The notes under the pieces: model-generated | The model's database searches: none | What the model was told of the DNA's origin: nothing | What the model saw: only the letters and a program-made list of their open reading frames with translations | NCBI GenBank assembly: GCA_031835245.1 | Contig: JAVKOQ010000036.1 | Location: forward strand, 5,001-69,000 | DNA length: 64,000 nucleotides | Direction of reading: 5' to 3' | Source: Balamuthia mandrillaris | Taxonomy: Eukaryota; Discosea; Longamoebia; Balamuthiidae | Shown: piece by piece, positions 11,308 to 21,174 of the stretch | How the letters are laid out: each line of letters starts with the position of its first letter | Position numbering within the stretch: the first letter of the stretch is position 1 | Position numbers and translations under genes: made by a program

Positions 11308-12379
11308 ACTAGTTACTTTTTGAAAAATACAGATCTTACAAACAACTCACATCTCGGGTAAAGCCTCCATCAAGTCAATCCAGTTTAGCAAGTGTGGGAA
11401 GCACTTTGTGATCAACTCTACTGATCGTATTGTGCGCTCCTTTGACGTGGAAGAAGTTACCACTGCTTCTTCTTCTTCTTGTTCTTGTTCTTCTTCTTGT
11501 TCTTCTTCTTCTTCTTCTTCTTCTTCTTCTTCTTCTTCTTCTTCTTCTTCTTCTTCTTCTTCTTCTTCTTCTTCTTCTTCTTCTTCTTCTGCCTCTGCTC
11601 CTTCTGCCGGAGAGATGAGCAGTGGAATAGTGGTGCGTGAGGCAAGGGAGTTCCAAGATGTGGTCAACCGTATGCAGTGGAAGAAGTGCTGCTTCAGCTG
11701 TGATGGTGACTACATCATTGGTGGTTCCGCCCAAAAGGCTGAGCACAACATTTACATCTGGAACAGGGCGTATGGACGTCTCGTCAAGATCCTAGAAGGC
11801 CCAAAAGAGGGTATCATGGACCTAGTGGTAAAAACCCTTTGTTTTCTTTCTTCGTTCCTTTTTTTTTCTTTTTTGTGCAGCTGATAATTCGTCATGCAAC
11901 GCTAGTGGCATCCTCTCCGGCCGATTATTGTGAGCTGCTCTGTTTCAGGAGTGGTCTACATTTGGGCCACGAACTACACAGAGAACTGGAGTGCGTTTGC
12001 TCCTGACTTCACCGAGCTGCAAGAAAATGAAGAGTACCAGGAGCGTGAAGATGAGTTTGACATTGTATACCCTCTCTCTTTCCTTGTGTTCTCGTCTCTT
12101 TCTAATCAAAACAAAAAAAAGGTCGAAGAGGATGAGGTGGCGGTTAAAAAGAAACAAGTGGAGGAGGATGAGGAAGCGGACATCATGACGGTTGACCGGA
12201 TAGCAGCCTACAGCAGCGAGGAAGAGGACGAGCTCTGGTTCATCCCCACCGCTCCTATACCCGATGTTCCTCGCAATACTATCGCCGTTTTGCCTTCCCA
12301 TGGTGCACACCCTTTTTTTTTTTTGTTCTTTCCCTGGCCTTCTTACCCACTGAGTTCTGCAGCTGTCGTGGGGCTGTGA
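10448..12379 (+). CDS. RBBP5: RbBP5/Swd1-like WD40 subunit of a COMPASS/MLL H3K4 methyltransferase complex
   Basis: Predicted exons: 10448-10665, 10726-10866, 10950-11067, 11138-11242, 11333-11827, 11906-12064, 12122-12302 and 12363-12379 (477 aa). The protein aligns along its length with RbBP5: MNLELLDPF, LLAVGCADGRCIIWDF, GIARSLFGHIHPI, LVNRMQWKKCCFS-type, NIYIWN, GVVYIWA and ENWSAFAPDF. It ends with the acidic hinge (EREDEFDI ... DRIAAYSSEEEDE) that in animals contacts Ash2 and the SET enzyme. Known role of the family: nuclear scaffold for H3K4 methylation. Oddities are a long poly-Ser/Cys loop at 11469-11590 and an earlier stop than the animal protein. The last intron and tail are the least certain part. 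Confidence 0.93.
11275..11305 (+). repeat. (GA)n microsatellite in RbBP5 intron 4
   Basis: GA on the sense strand, the opposite polarity to most CT-bearing introns in this window. Confidence 0.9.
11469..11590 (+). repeat. (TTC)n repeat coding a poly-Ser loop in RbBP5
   Basis: About 40 TCT/TGT codons in frame on both sides with the WD40 exon. It sits between two blades where animal RbBP5 has only a short loop, so it is probably a translated low-complexity insert. Confidence 0.85.
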
Positions 12380-12741
12380 ACCTTGTTAACAGAGAGCCGT
12401 TTGGCGCAGATAACGTCACCTCTTCCATGCAAATGTTTACGTAAGAACTGTTCTGTTGAAGTTCGTATAATCTTGCTCAACAAGATGAAAGCTGTTGATC
12501 CTCTCAAGAAGAAAGACGAACAACTGAGAACACTTTGCCTTCTCTTTCTCTTCTATTGTTGCTTGAGAACAAAGGAGAGAGAAGGAGAGCAGAAAGCAAC
12601 CAAAGCGGCGCAAAGATCATCTTGAAGCCGCCTTAGAAAGCAACCAAGTCAAAATAAAAAAGAGCGTCGTTTGTTTTTTCAGTGTTAATTTTTGTTTTTT
12701 TTTTTGGAAAAAAAAAAGGACGACGAAAGTGGCGGGAAAGC
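12380..12741. other. Convergent 3' gap between RbBP5 and cytochrome c
   Basis: A mildly conserved-looking Lys-rich frame ([14 protein letters not shown]) occurs near 12600, but I could not splice it to RbBP5. Otherwise only A/T runs are seen. Confidence 0.4.
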
Positions 12742-13315
12742 TTATTCGGCGGAAGCCTTCGCGAGGTAAGCAACGACGTCAGCCCTGTCGGCCTCGCTCT
12801 TGAAGCCAGGGAAGGCCATCTTGGTCTTGGGAATGTACTTCTTGGGGTTCTCCAAGTAATTGAACAAGGTATCCTCCGTCCATGTGATACCTGTGCACCA
12901 AGATAAGAATCCGACTGCTTCACGACGCACAAAAGAGGAAAAAAAATGAGTGAAAGAGGAAACGAACCAGCGTCTTGGTTGGCCTTGGTGTACTTGTAGC
13001 CAGGGACAGTGCCGGACTTGCGGCCAAGAAGGCCGTACAAGTTGGGGCCTTGCTTGTGGGGACCACCCTACAAGAATGAGCAAACAAAAATAAATAAATA
13101 AATAAATAGTGTGTGAGATAAACAGACTCCGGAAAAAGAGAGCGAGAGATGTCGCCGGAACAAGAATCCGTCTTCCATCTCCCGCTCCGATAAGATAAGA
13201 TAAATCGCCGGACCTTGTTGATGGTGTGGCATTGGGTGCAACGAGCCTTGAAGAGCTTCTCTCCCTTGTCTACGCTGCCTCCAGGAGGACACGGCTTGTT
13301 CATGGTGCTGGCCAT
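12742..13315 (-). CDS. CYC: Cytochrome c
   Basis: Exons on the minus strand: 13315-13214, 13067-12968 and 12890-12742, giving 116 aa. Soluble electron carrier of the mitochondrial intermembrane space between complexes III and IV. The haem attachment motif CTQCH is present (covalent links at both Cys, His as axial ligand). The axial Met lies in TKMAF. Also present are [23 protein letters not shown] and the helix [11 protein letters not shown]. Both introns are GT-AG and keep the frame. No targeting peptide is seen, as expected for cytochrome c. The gene is divergent from the GT2-like gene. Confidence 0.98.
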
Positions 13316-13640
13316 CTTTGCGTTTTTTTGGGGGTGTGTGTGTGCGGTCAAAAAAATAAATAAATAGGAGGTGAGGTGCTCGCTCTTCAAGCTCAAAGAG
13401 GAGAGAAAAAAATGGAAAGAAAGAAAATAAAATATTTTTTTAACGACTTTGGAACGAACCCTCAATCCGAGATTCCAGGAAATATATGGCAGAAAATGCC
13501 ATCCTCGTGGCGTTCATTTGCCATCCTTGTGGCTACTCTCCTGATACGAGCGACTCCTCGTGCATCCAAGATCATCCCCACGAAAAAAAAATATTGCAGC
13601 GTGGCGTTCGGTGTCTCTTCGATAAACAAAAAAAAAAAAG
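13316..13640. promoter_or_regulatory. Divergent promoter, cytochrome c / GT2-like gene
   Basis: 325 bp between two start codons. It contains TAAATAAATA runs close to the cytochrome c start. No GTCGAC copy was found here. Confidence 0.4.
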
Positions 13641-14727
13641 ATGGGAGGCTCTTCAACTCTGGCCTTGGTGGTGGTGGTCTTCGCGGTAGTTTCGAGCTGG
13701 TTGGGAGCGGTGCGGTCGGGCGATAGCGACAACTTTTCCGGCAGGGCGGGCTCCGTTTCGGTGATTGTCTCCACGCGCAACGACGGGAGGGCGGTGACCC
13801 CTATCCTGGAGGGGGTGGAAGCAAGTTTGATGGACTGGGTGAAAGAAATGAGAAACAGAGGAGTGAATGACCTGGTAGCGGAGGTAATCATCGTGGATGA
13901 CAACTCCACCGATGACACCGCCAAAAAAGTCGATCGGTGGATCAAGTTTCGTAAAAGCCTGAAGGAGGAGGACCATGCCAGCCTAGGGGAAGAGGAACGG
14001 CTTATGTTGAGCATTGGCTATCGTTTTATTCATGAACAATCAGCTACAGAACTCGGTCATGGAACGTCAAAGAACATAGGCGTTAGCCTTTCCCAAGGAG
14101 ACATGTTATTCTTTGCCGACTCTCGGGGTTTCTTCCTCCCTGACCATATTCGCGTCTGCCATGACCTCCTGGTGCTAAATAAAGTGGCCTACGCCAAAAC
14201 TGGAGTGGAGACAGGTGAATTGACCCACGAGGACAAAGCTTCACCAATCAACATGTGCATCTGGAGAAAGGTCCATGAGTTCATAGAAGGTTTTCCTGAA
14301 CAGGCACCCTTTGTGGAGCTGGCGCAGGTACACAAAGCTTACCAAAGCGCTCTGTCACCTTTCCCCTGGGTAGGGTCGGGTCGCCAAACTGTAACCATCG
14401 AGCTCGTTCCAGACAAGGAGCAGAAGCGCCCTCCCTATTGGGATGCGGTTCTCTCAAAACTGACTCTTTATCATATGTCCCATGTCAGAGAAAAGATATC
14501 CCTGTACAAACGAGGTTAGAACTGATTTCCTGAATCTTTTTAGTGTGCAACTTCATTAACAAACTCTTCTCTGTCCTGTAGGTGAGCCACTATCTGCTAA
14601 TCCATATTGGGCCATCAATCATGTTGCAACACAGAAGAAGTCCCTTCCGCTTTGGAAGGTCTTTAACACGGATAACAGAGCAACCAGGTTGTATCATTTA
14701 CCCCTTCTGACTGTTTCCCCAATTGAC

Positions 14728-14765
<38 letters not shown>

Positions 14766-14923
14766 GATATCGAGGATTAATGGACTTTGGAGACAAAATG
14801 TTTAAAAAGGGAGAGTGGGAGACAACAAGGCTTATCTTGCAGATAATCCCCACGTTTGTGTACAATCCAACGGAGATTCCTAAAGTTGGCGCACAACAAT
14901 CCTCCACCTTCACAACCGCCTAA
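13641..14923 (+). CDS. Secretory-pathway GT2-like (GT-A fold) glycosyltransferase with altered DxD site
   Basis: Exons 13641-14514, 14582-14687 and 14767-14923 encode 378 aa. A hydrophobic signal peptide (LALVVVVFAVVSSWLGAV) leads into a family 2 glycosyltransferase start: SVSVIVSTRND, EVIIVDDNSTDDT and HGTSKNIGVSLSQGD. Where family members carry the metal-binding DxD, this protein has FFADSRGFFLPDHI, so the second acidic residue is Arg. A second conserved patch, SPINMCIWRKVHEFIEGFPE, resembles the acceptor side of bacterial and protist GT2 enzymes. With no second membrane span it may be luminal or secreted. Activity cannot be assumed. Its stop lies 10 bp from the stop of the convergent TIPIN gene. 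Confidence 0.7.
14724..14764 (+). repeat. (CT)n microsatellite in intron 2 of the GT2-like gene
   Basis: A CT run forms the polypyrimidine tract directly before the CCAG acceptor. Confidence 0.9.
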
Positions 14924-14933
14924 TAACAAAACA

Positions 14934-16440
14934 TTAAGAGAGTTGAATAAGCTCTGATAAAGGTACATCTTCCTCCGAGTCATCTTCTGAAGATGATTCG
15001 TCCTGTAGGAACATCGTTTGCTGCTTTGGTTGTCGTGTAGAGGAAGCGCCAAAAAAGACTGATAAAGGAATGTCTTCTTCATCATCTTCATCCTCGTCGT
15101 CAGAGCGAGACGAAGTTGTCGTTTTCTTGCTTGATAAAGCAGAAGAGCGATTTGGTCGTTTCTGCTGGTCTTTGTCCCAAGAACCACTTAACCCTCCGAT
15201 CAGTGACATTACTCGTGAAATGTCTTCAACCTTTCTTCTCTTGGTCGATGGTTGTCGAACATCCTGCCCAGTGTGCGACGGAAGCTCCTCATTCTCCTTC
15301 TCCTCTTTCCTATGCTTCTTTTGCTTCATTTCCACCAACTTCCGTTTTCTCTTGGCCAACCTCTTAACAGGGGTGCCTGGCTGACTGTTGCTCACGTTCT
15401 TTCCTTGGTTGTTACTGTTATTTTTTTGAGCATTTTTTCGTGCTCTGTTTTCCTTTTCCTCGTCCATACCGTCCTGCTTCGCTATTCGTCTTAGGTAGTC
15501 TTGTCTTAAGGCCTTCATCCTCTTATTCTCTTTGCTTTGCTGCTCCAACAGCGAGTCCAAGTCAAACTTAAAAAAAAAACGTCAGATAATCTTGAAAGAA
15601 TGGAAGACAAGAGAGAGAGAGAGTGAGAGAGAGGGCAGATACATCTTCAATGACTTCAGCAGAACGAGCACTTTCGTCACTTCGGGTGGAGACTGCGTCA
15701 CTTTCAGTTCTTTGTTCTGGCTCGTTAGCCTGGAAAGGATGGCCAGTAGACTCAGAGGAAGTTCCCGCTTCACTCTCAGGACGCGAAGTGCTTCCCTAAG
15801 AAAATATGGATTGGAAAGAGTTAAAAGCGGCGTGTGGATACACAAGGAAGAAAAAAAGAGTGAGCTACGCACTTTGATAGCAGAATAGGAGCCAATGCCT
15901 TCCAGTTGTTCGATAAAGTCATCAAACGCAAAAGAAGGCAAAAGCTGCTGTTTCCATAGTTCTATCCGGAGGAAGAACTGTCTTAGGTTATCGGCCTAGT
16001 TGCCGCAAGAGAGAGAGAGAGAGAGAGAAGAGCGAGATGTTAGAAAATCCCCGGTAAAGCAACCAGAAAAAAAAGCCCTCAGTGGGCATACACTAACGAA
16101 CCTGATTGTCAGAAGGCTCAAAGTCGGCCAACAACAGCTGCAATTGGGCGAGGCCAGAGGCCGAGTTGAGCAGGTCTACTGTCAACTTGGGCCTTGGCCT
16201 TCTCTTCCTCACCGTTTTCTCTCCTTTATCGCGCCCCTTTCCGTCATCCTTTCCTCCCTTTTTGCTGCCAGCCTCCCACAAGTATTCAAGTCCCTCGATC
16301 TGTGGTCGTTTCGTCTGCAGGGCACCGTTCTCCGTTTCATGTTCCTCCTCCACCTCCGCCGCCTCCTCCTCCTCCTCCCTTGCATTGATTTCTTTGCCGC
16401 TTTGAGGGGCAGCCTCTGCCACTTTGATAGGAACTCTCAT
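14934..16440 (-). CDS. TIPIN: TIPIN/Csm3/Swi3-type replication fork protection protein
   Basis: Minus-strand exons 16440-16102, 15995-15873, 15795-15643 and 15566-14934 give 415 aa. The Swi3 domain spans the first exon junction: RKRRPRPKLTVDLLNSASGL then ADNLRQFFLRIELWKQQLLP and FAFDDFIEQLEGIGS. This matches the family signature (RPKL..LL...GL ... W...LFP...F.DFI...E.LG). With Timeless/Tof1 the family stabilises stalled replication forks in the nucleus. Compared with TIPIN the fork-pausing motif is shortened by a few residues. The C-terminal half is a disordered, basic then acidic, Ser-rich tail containing DIPLSVFFG and DVPLSELIQ repeats. The two ends of the gene abut the GT2-like gene (convergent) and the LYR gene (divergent). 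Confidence 0.85.
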
Positions 16441-16671
16441 CTCTTGCTCGCGATTCCTTCTCTTCCGTTGTTCTGTTGAGGTTCCCTCTCTCTCCTACGG
16501 GCGGAGTAACGGTTCCGCCAAAAAAAATTGGCGGGAAATTGCTTGAGGAGTCTGATATTTTGTCCCTTCATGTCGATCTGACGTCATCGCAGGGGAAACG
16601 TCGACAAAAAAGAAGCACACAAAAACGAAAGTAGAACGAAGAGAAGAGAGGAGAAAAGCTTCATCTCAACA
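16441..16671. promoter_or_regulatory. Divergent promoter, TIPIN / LYR gene, with CRE-like site and GTCGAC
   Basis: 231 bp. A full bZIP/CRE-type palindrome TGACGTCA is at 16579-16586. GTCGAC followed by an A run is at 16600-16605, 67 bp before the LYR start. Confidence 0.5.
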
Positions 16672-17159
16672 ATGGCATCGCAGACCACCGGAAAACCTTC
16701 GACGAGCGCGTTGCGTTTGTTCCGGGAGTTGATGCGGGTTGGCTACCAATGGCCGACCATCTCTGGCCGTGAGTCCCGCGCCTACCGAGAGAGAATCAAG
16801 CAAAGCACCCGCAACGCCTTCCGTAAGAACCAACACCTCAAAGACAAACAACAGATTGCCGCCATGCTGCGCTTTGGCCAGGAAGAACTCTCCTCCCTGC
16901 AACGACTAAAAGCCAACCACCACCACGATAAGGTAACCTTCCTTCTCTCTCTCTCGCATGCAGCACTCACACTCCTCATGAACAAACTGCCTCTCTCTCT
17001 CACTCTCTCTGGTCTTAGTATCCGCTTACGCAAGACACAACGCCGCCGCAACTGGCCAAGCGGGCAAAGTCTTTGCTCTCCGACAAAGCCCAGGAAAAGA
17101 TACACAAAGGCAAGTGGGGTTTCTGGGATCGTCTTTCTGGCCTATGGACCAAGGACTGA
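16672..17159 (+). CDS. LYR-motif mitochondrial protein
   Basis: Exons 16672-16932 and 17019-17159 give 133 aa. The N-terminal helix ALRLFRELMRVG carries the L-(Y/F)-R tripeptide of the complex 1 LYR superfamily. It is followed by a basic helix (RAYRERIKQSTRNAF) and the Phe that contacts the acyl chain of mitochondrial acyl carrier protein in known members. Members act as subunits or assembly factors of respiratory complexes, or in Fe-S delivery. A C-terminal extension ending KGKWGFWDRLSGLWTKD is rich in Trp. I cannot say which LYRM it is. Divergent from TIPIN. Confidence 0.75.
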
Positions 17160-17423
17160 AGAAGGAAGAAGAGGAAGGAGAAAAAGAGGAGAGGGCAGAG
17201 TGTGTTCGTTTGCTATTGAGCTTTTTAACACGAAAAGAACAAAACGAAAAGAAAAGAAAAGAAAAAAGAAATAAAACATAGAAAAAGAAGAATGTGGGGC
17301 TGTGAAAATTTGTTTGTAGGACTTGCCACTTCACACGATCTCTTCTTTCCTGAAACTATTTATCCACCGCATTCACTTTGTATAAACAACGTCTTGCTTC
17401 AGTATTGTTCTTTTTTTGGGGGG

Positions 17424-17622
17424 TTACTTGTTTGCTCCGTCCGCTTTTCGTTCTTCCGTCGTTTCCTCCTCCTTTTTCTGTTGCATTTGCTTTGTGAGGA
17501 AGCCGAACCTCTCGTCTATCACTTTCATGTCCACATACTGTTGTTTTGTTTCTCCGATTGTGAGTAGAGAGGAAGAGAGAGAAAGGAAGAGAGAGAGGGA
17601 GAGGGGGAGAGGGGGAGAGAGA

Positions 17623-17663
<41 letters not shown>

Positions 17664-17718
17664 AGAGAGGGAGAGAGAGAGAGAGAGAGAGAGGGAGGGA
17701 GGGAGAGGGGGAGAGAGA

Positions 17719-17757
<39 letters not shown>

Positions 17758-18097
17758 AGGGAGGGAGAGGGGGAGAGAGAGAGGGAGAGAGAGAGGGAGA
17801 GAGAGAGAGAGAGGGAAGAGGGAGAAGCGTGAAGATAAAGGAAAGAAGTGGGGAGATAAGAGAGAGAGAGAGAGAGAGAAAGAGACAAGAAGGGCAAAAA
17901 TAAACCTTAGAGTCCTCCAGAGGGACGGTCTTGAAGGGAGTGCCGCGGGATGTCCTCAGACAGCGGTCGAACTGACCAAGGTAGAGCTGACAAAAGTTGA
18001 AGTCGAGGTCACCGTCCGCCACGCAAATGTTGTATTTGCGATGAAAGGGGTAGCAAGGGTTCACGCCTTTGTCTCCAAAACCGACGAACGAAGCCAT
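17424..18097 (-). CDS. Small twin-CX9C (CHCH) protein, possibly NDUFS5-like complex I subunit
   Basis: Exons 18097-17906 and 17537-17424 give 101 aa. Two Cys-x9-Cys motifs are seen: CYPFHRKYNIC and CQLYLGQFDRC. This is the fold oxidised by Mia40 in the mitochondrial intermembrane space. The start MASFVGFGDKGVNPC loosely resembles plant NDUFS5 proteins (MASGWG..G.KGRC), but the identification is weak. The C-terminal exon is a charged helix (FLTKQMQQKKEEE). The 368-bp intron is almost entirely a GA/CT repeat. Start chosen at 18097, 57 bp from a TGTCGACA palindrome. Confidence 0.7.
17569..17880 (+). repeat. (GA)n repeat filling the intron of the CX9C gene
   Basis: About 310 bp of GA with GGGA interruptions, i.e. 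CT on the sense strand of the gene. Confidence 0.95.
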
Positions 18098-18153
18098 CTT
18101 CCCGCCGCACGCTTCTTCTTCTCTTCCCTCTTAATTTTTTTTTGTAATTTTTG

Positions 18154-18161
18154 TGTCGACA
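18154..18161. promoter_or_regulatory. TGTCGACA palindrome upstream of the CX9C gene
   Basis: A perfect 8-bp palindrome flanked by T-rich and A-rich sequence, 57 bp upstream of the start codon at 18097. One of a set of GTCGAC sites in gene-to-gene gaps. Confidence 0.5.
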
Positions 18162-18175
18162 CGAAAAAGAGAAAC

Positions 18176-18368
18176 GAGAGAGCAGAGAGCAGAGAGCAGA
18201 GAGCAGAGAGCAGAGCAGAAGGAGAGAGCAGAGAGCAGAGAGCAGAGAGCAGAGAGCAGAGAGCAGAGAGCAGAGAGCAGAGAGGAGAGAGGAGAGAGCA
18301 GAGAGGAGAGAGCAGAGAGGAGAGAGGAGAGAGCAGAGAGGAGAGAGCAGAGAGCAGAGAGCAGAGAA
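18176..18368 (+). repeat. Minisatellite with AGAGAGC/AGAGAGG units
   Basis: A tandem array of 7-mer units (AGAGAGC and the variant AGAGAGG, with one short deletion near 18217) between the CX9C gene and the 3' end of ProRS. Its 7-base period differs from the 2-base GA repeats elsewhere. Confidence 0.9.
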
Positions 18369-18435
18369 GAAGCTGCAGGGACTAAAACACTACGGCGAAA
18401 GAAGCGAATGAAGGAAAAGAGCGGTTTTTGGTATT

Positions 18436-20596
18436 TTAATAGCTGCGCCCAAAGAGGGTCCACGCCTTGGCGGGTTGGCCGCAACAGAAACAGACAGCAT
18501 CGCTGGCGAGAGCAGGATGGGAGAAGGGCTTGCAAAGGGACTTGGCAGAGGCCTTCAGGCCAAAGTTTTTGACCTCTTCCTCTCCCTCTCCTTCAACATT
18601 TTCTTTGGCTCCCCCTTCAGCCTTCGCCTTGCCTTTACCCTTGCTGTCACACTTGCCCTCACACGGTTGTCCCTTTTCTTGTTCCTTCTCCTTTTCCTTC
18701 TCCTTCTCTTCCTCTGTGGCTACTCCCATCATGCGGGCCAATTGTTTCTGGTACCTCTCGATCTGGTCCTGCAGCTGCTTGATGGCCTTCTGCTTGGCCT
18801 CCTCCTCTTCCTGCTTTTTCTTGGCCTCCATCTCCTCCTTTGTGAGCTCTTTTTTCTCCTGGCCACCGCCGCTCCTCAGCTTGATCATCTCCTCGCACTC
18901 CGTGATGTCGCACCATGGAACGAGAACGAGGTTGCCACCATCGAGGGCGGTCATGAATTCCTCCCAGTTGGTGGCAGTCTTCATGTGGTCGTCCCTCTCC
19001 TTCTTGGCCTTTTGGAAGAGGCTCTCCTGGATGTCCTCCAGCAGAGTGCCCACTGCCTGGGCGAGTCCCTCCTGAGGGATGGTGGTCTTTGAGTCTTTGT
19101 CCCGACGGGCCACCGTCACTTGCTTCGTTTTGATGTCCTTGGGACCCAGTTCAATGCGCAGCGGGACACCTCTCAATTCCCTTGATTAAAAAACAAAAAC
19201 AGACGAAACATCGTTAAAAGAAGTCAGTCATTTGAGCGTAAGAGAGAGGAGGGAGTGCGAAGTTCGTACCAATGGTTGTACTTGTAGCCAGGCTTGTGGT
19301 TGCGGTCATCATAGTGTGCCCTGATTCCAGCAGCAGTGAGCTCCTCTACGATGGCCCTGGCAGCGGCGTGAAGGGCCTCATCCTCGATATCTTTGGAGGG
19401 GATAGTGATCAACACGACTTGCAGGGGAGCAACACGAGGAGGCAACACCAGGCCTTTGTCATCACCGTGAACCATGATCATCACACCCAACTATTGAGGG
19501 ACAAAAACAAGAAAAAAATCAGGAGAACGAGAGGATGAGACAAACTCCAATTTTTGGGAAAAAAAGGGAATAGGAGGACGTACGGTACGCGTTGTGATAC
19601 CCCAAGAGTTTTGCCAGGCCAAGCACTTCTCCTTCTCCTCATTTTCAAATTGAATGTTGAACATCTTAGCAAAGTTTTGGCCGAGGCAGTGAGAGGTGGC
19701 TCCCTGGATGGCCCTTCCATTTTGAGCGATGAAAGCCTCACAAGTGGTGGTGTAGAGGCCTCCTGCAAACTTCTCCATCTCTGACTTTTGACCCATGACC
19801 ACGGGCACGGCGAGCAACTCCTCGTAAACCCTTCTGTAGAGGTTCAGGATGGTGAGCACCTCCTCGTCAGCCTCCTTCTTAGTAGCAAAGGCGCTGTGGC
19901 CCTCCTGCCACAGGAACTCCCTGCTTCTGAGGAAGGGAACGGGGTGCTTAAACTCCCAACGCACAATGTTGGTCCACTGATTGAGCTTCAGGGGCAGGTC
20001 CCTGTGAGAGCGGACCCACTTGGCGTAGGCGGGGTACATGATGGTCTCGCTTGTAGGACGGATGGCCACGGGTTCAGCCAAGAAGGAAGAGCCCGACTGG
20101 GTGACCCAGGCTACCTCCGCGGCAAAGCCCTCAATGTGGTCCTCCTCCTTCTCGAGGGCGCTCTTGGTGACCAACAAGGGGAAGCTGGCGTTCTTGACGC
20201 CCAACTTCTTTATTTCTGCGTCAAAGAAGCGGGTAATGCCCTCCCAGATCTCAAAGGAGTAGGGACGAAGGATGTAGCAGCCAGAAATGTCGTAGTACTC
20301 GATCAGCTCGGCTCGGCCGATCACGTCCGAGTACCATTTGGAGAAGTTGCCAGACTTGGTGGCCTGAAGGCCCAAAGAGGACTTGTCTCCAGCAGCCTTG
20401 GCGTTCTTCTGCTTCTTCTGTGGAGCGGCAGCGCCGGCAGCAGGAGCCTTCTTCTGCGCGGGTTTCTTCTTCTTCTCGATTTTCTTTTCCTTCCAGTCCG
20501 GATTCAGCGCCAAGATTTCTTTACACTGAAAGAAAATAATAAAAAAGTTATGTTTTGGAAAAAAAAAAGAACCAAAGGAGAGCTGCACTCTTTGCA

Positions 20597-20645
<49 letters not shown>

Positions 20646-20820
20646 CAGAGACAAGTACCTTGTCCAAGGCGGCCGTCTTCACTTCCTGTAACTTGCCACG
20701 CAGCGCCTCCTCCTCCGCAGACTTGTTCTTCCTGGCCTCCAAAAACTGTTCGGTGAGGTTCTCCTGCTCCTCCCGCAGTGCCAACAGCTCTGCTTCCAAC
20801 TTGGCAATGCTATCTGCCAT
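18436..20820 (-). CDS. PRORS: Prolyl-tRNA synthetase (eukaryote/archaea type)
   Basis: Exons 20820-20659, 20525-19584, 19490-19270 and 19180-18436 give 689 aa. Class II synthetase that charges tRNA-Pro in the cytosol. Visible: [34 protein letters not shown], motif 2 [40 protein letters not shown], and motif 3 [14 protein letters not shown]. The anticodon-binding domain and the C-terminal zinc domain end in LFGRSY, the invariant terminal Tyr of this class. Two oddities: an N-terminal coiled coil ([20 protein letters not shown]) plus Lys/Ala linker, and an insert of about 90 residues, Lys/Glu-rich, inside the zinc domain between CDITEC and CFCC. Divergent from mL46. Confidence 0.97.
20601..20635 (-). 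repeat. (GA)n microsatellite in ProRS intron 1
   Basis: A CT run on the sense strand of the gene. Confidence 0.9.
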
Positions 20821-21174
20821 TTTTTGGGTTCGTTATTCTGTGTGCGTGTGTGTGCAGTGACTTTTTTTTTTTTTTAGGGGAGCTGAAACACCACAAAGAC
20901 TTATTTCTTCTTTGTCACTTTTTTATTTGTTGGGAGAAAAACGGAAAAAGAAGACAACACAAGGATATTTTAAGGTGGTAGATTATTGAGGTGGCGTACT
21001 GAGAAATTTTTCAGAACGATTTGTTCTGCTCTTTGGGGCCTGGGGAGCTGCTTTTGTGGAGGGTTTGAGCAGCACCCACCCTGTCTCATGTCGACACGCG
21101 GCCAGCATGACATCGAAATAAAAATAAAAATAAAAGAAAAAAAATTAGACTCCAAAAAAAAACTGAGTGAAAAA
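20821..21174. promoter_or_regulatory. Divergent promoter, ProRS / mL46, with GTCGAC
   Basis: The palindrome GTCGAC sits at 21090-21095 in ATGTCGACACG, 80 bp before the mL46 start. A GT-repeat and A/T runs lie near the ProRS side. An in-frame upstream ATG for mL46 exists at 20986 but gives an implausible leader. Confidence 0.45.

Noticed and set aside
11930-12379. Continuation of RbBP5 through the intron at 12065-12121 as one frame
   Set aside because: The intervening residues are not RbBP5-like, and removing the GT-AG intron gives the conserved acidic hinge.
12560-12690. Lys-rich frame [14 protein letters not shown] as an extra RbBP5 exon
   Set aside because: No acceptor/donor pair joins it in frame; left unassigned.
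20986-21174. Upstream start for mL46
   Set aside because: The extra 63 residues are Lys/Ile-rich with no import character; the ATG at 21175 begins a basic, Ser-rich leader.
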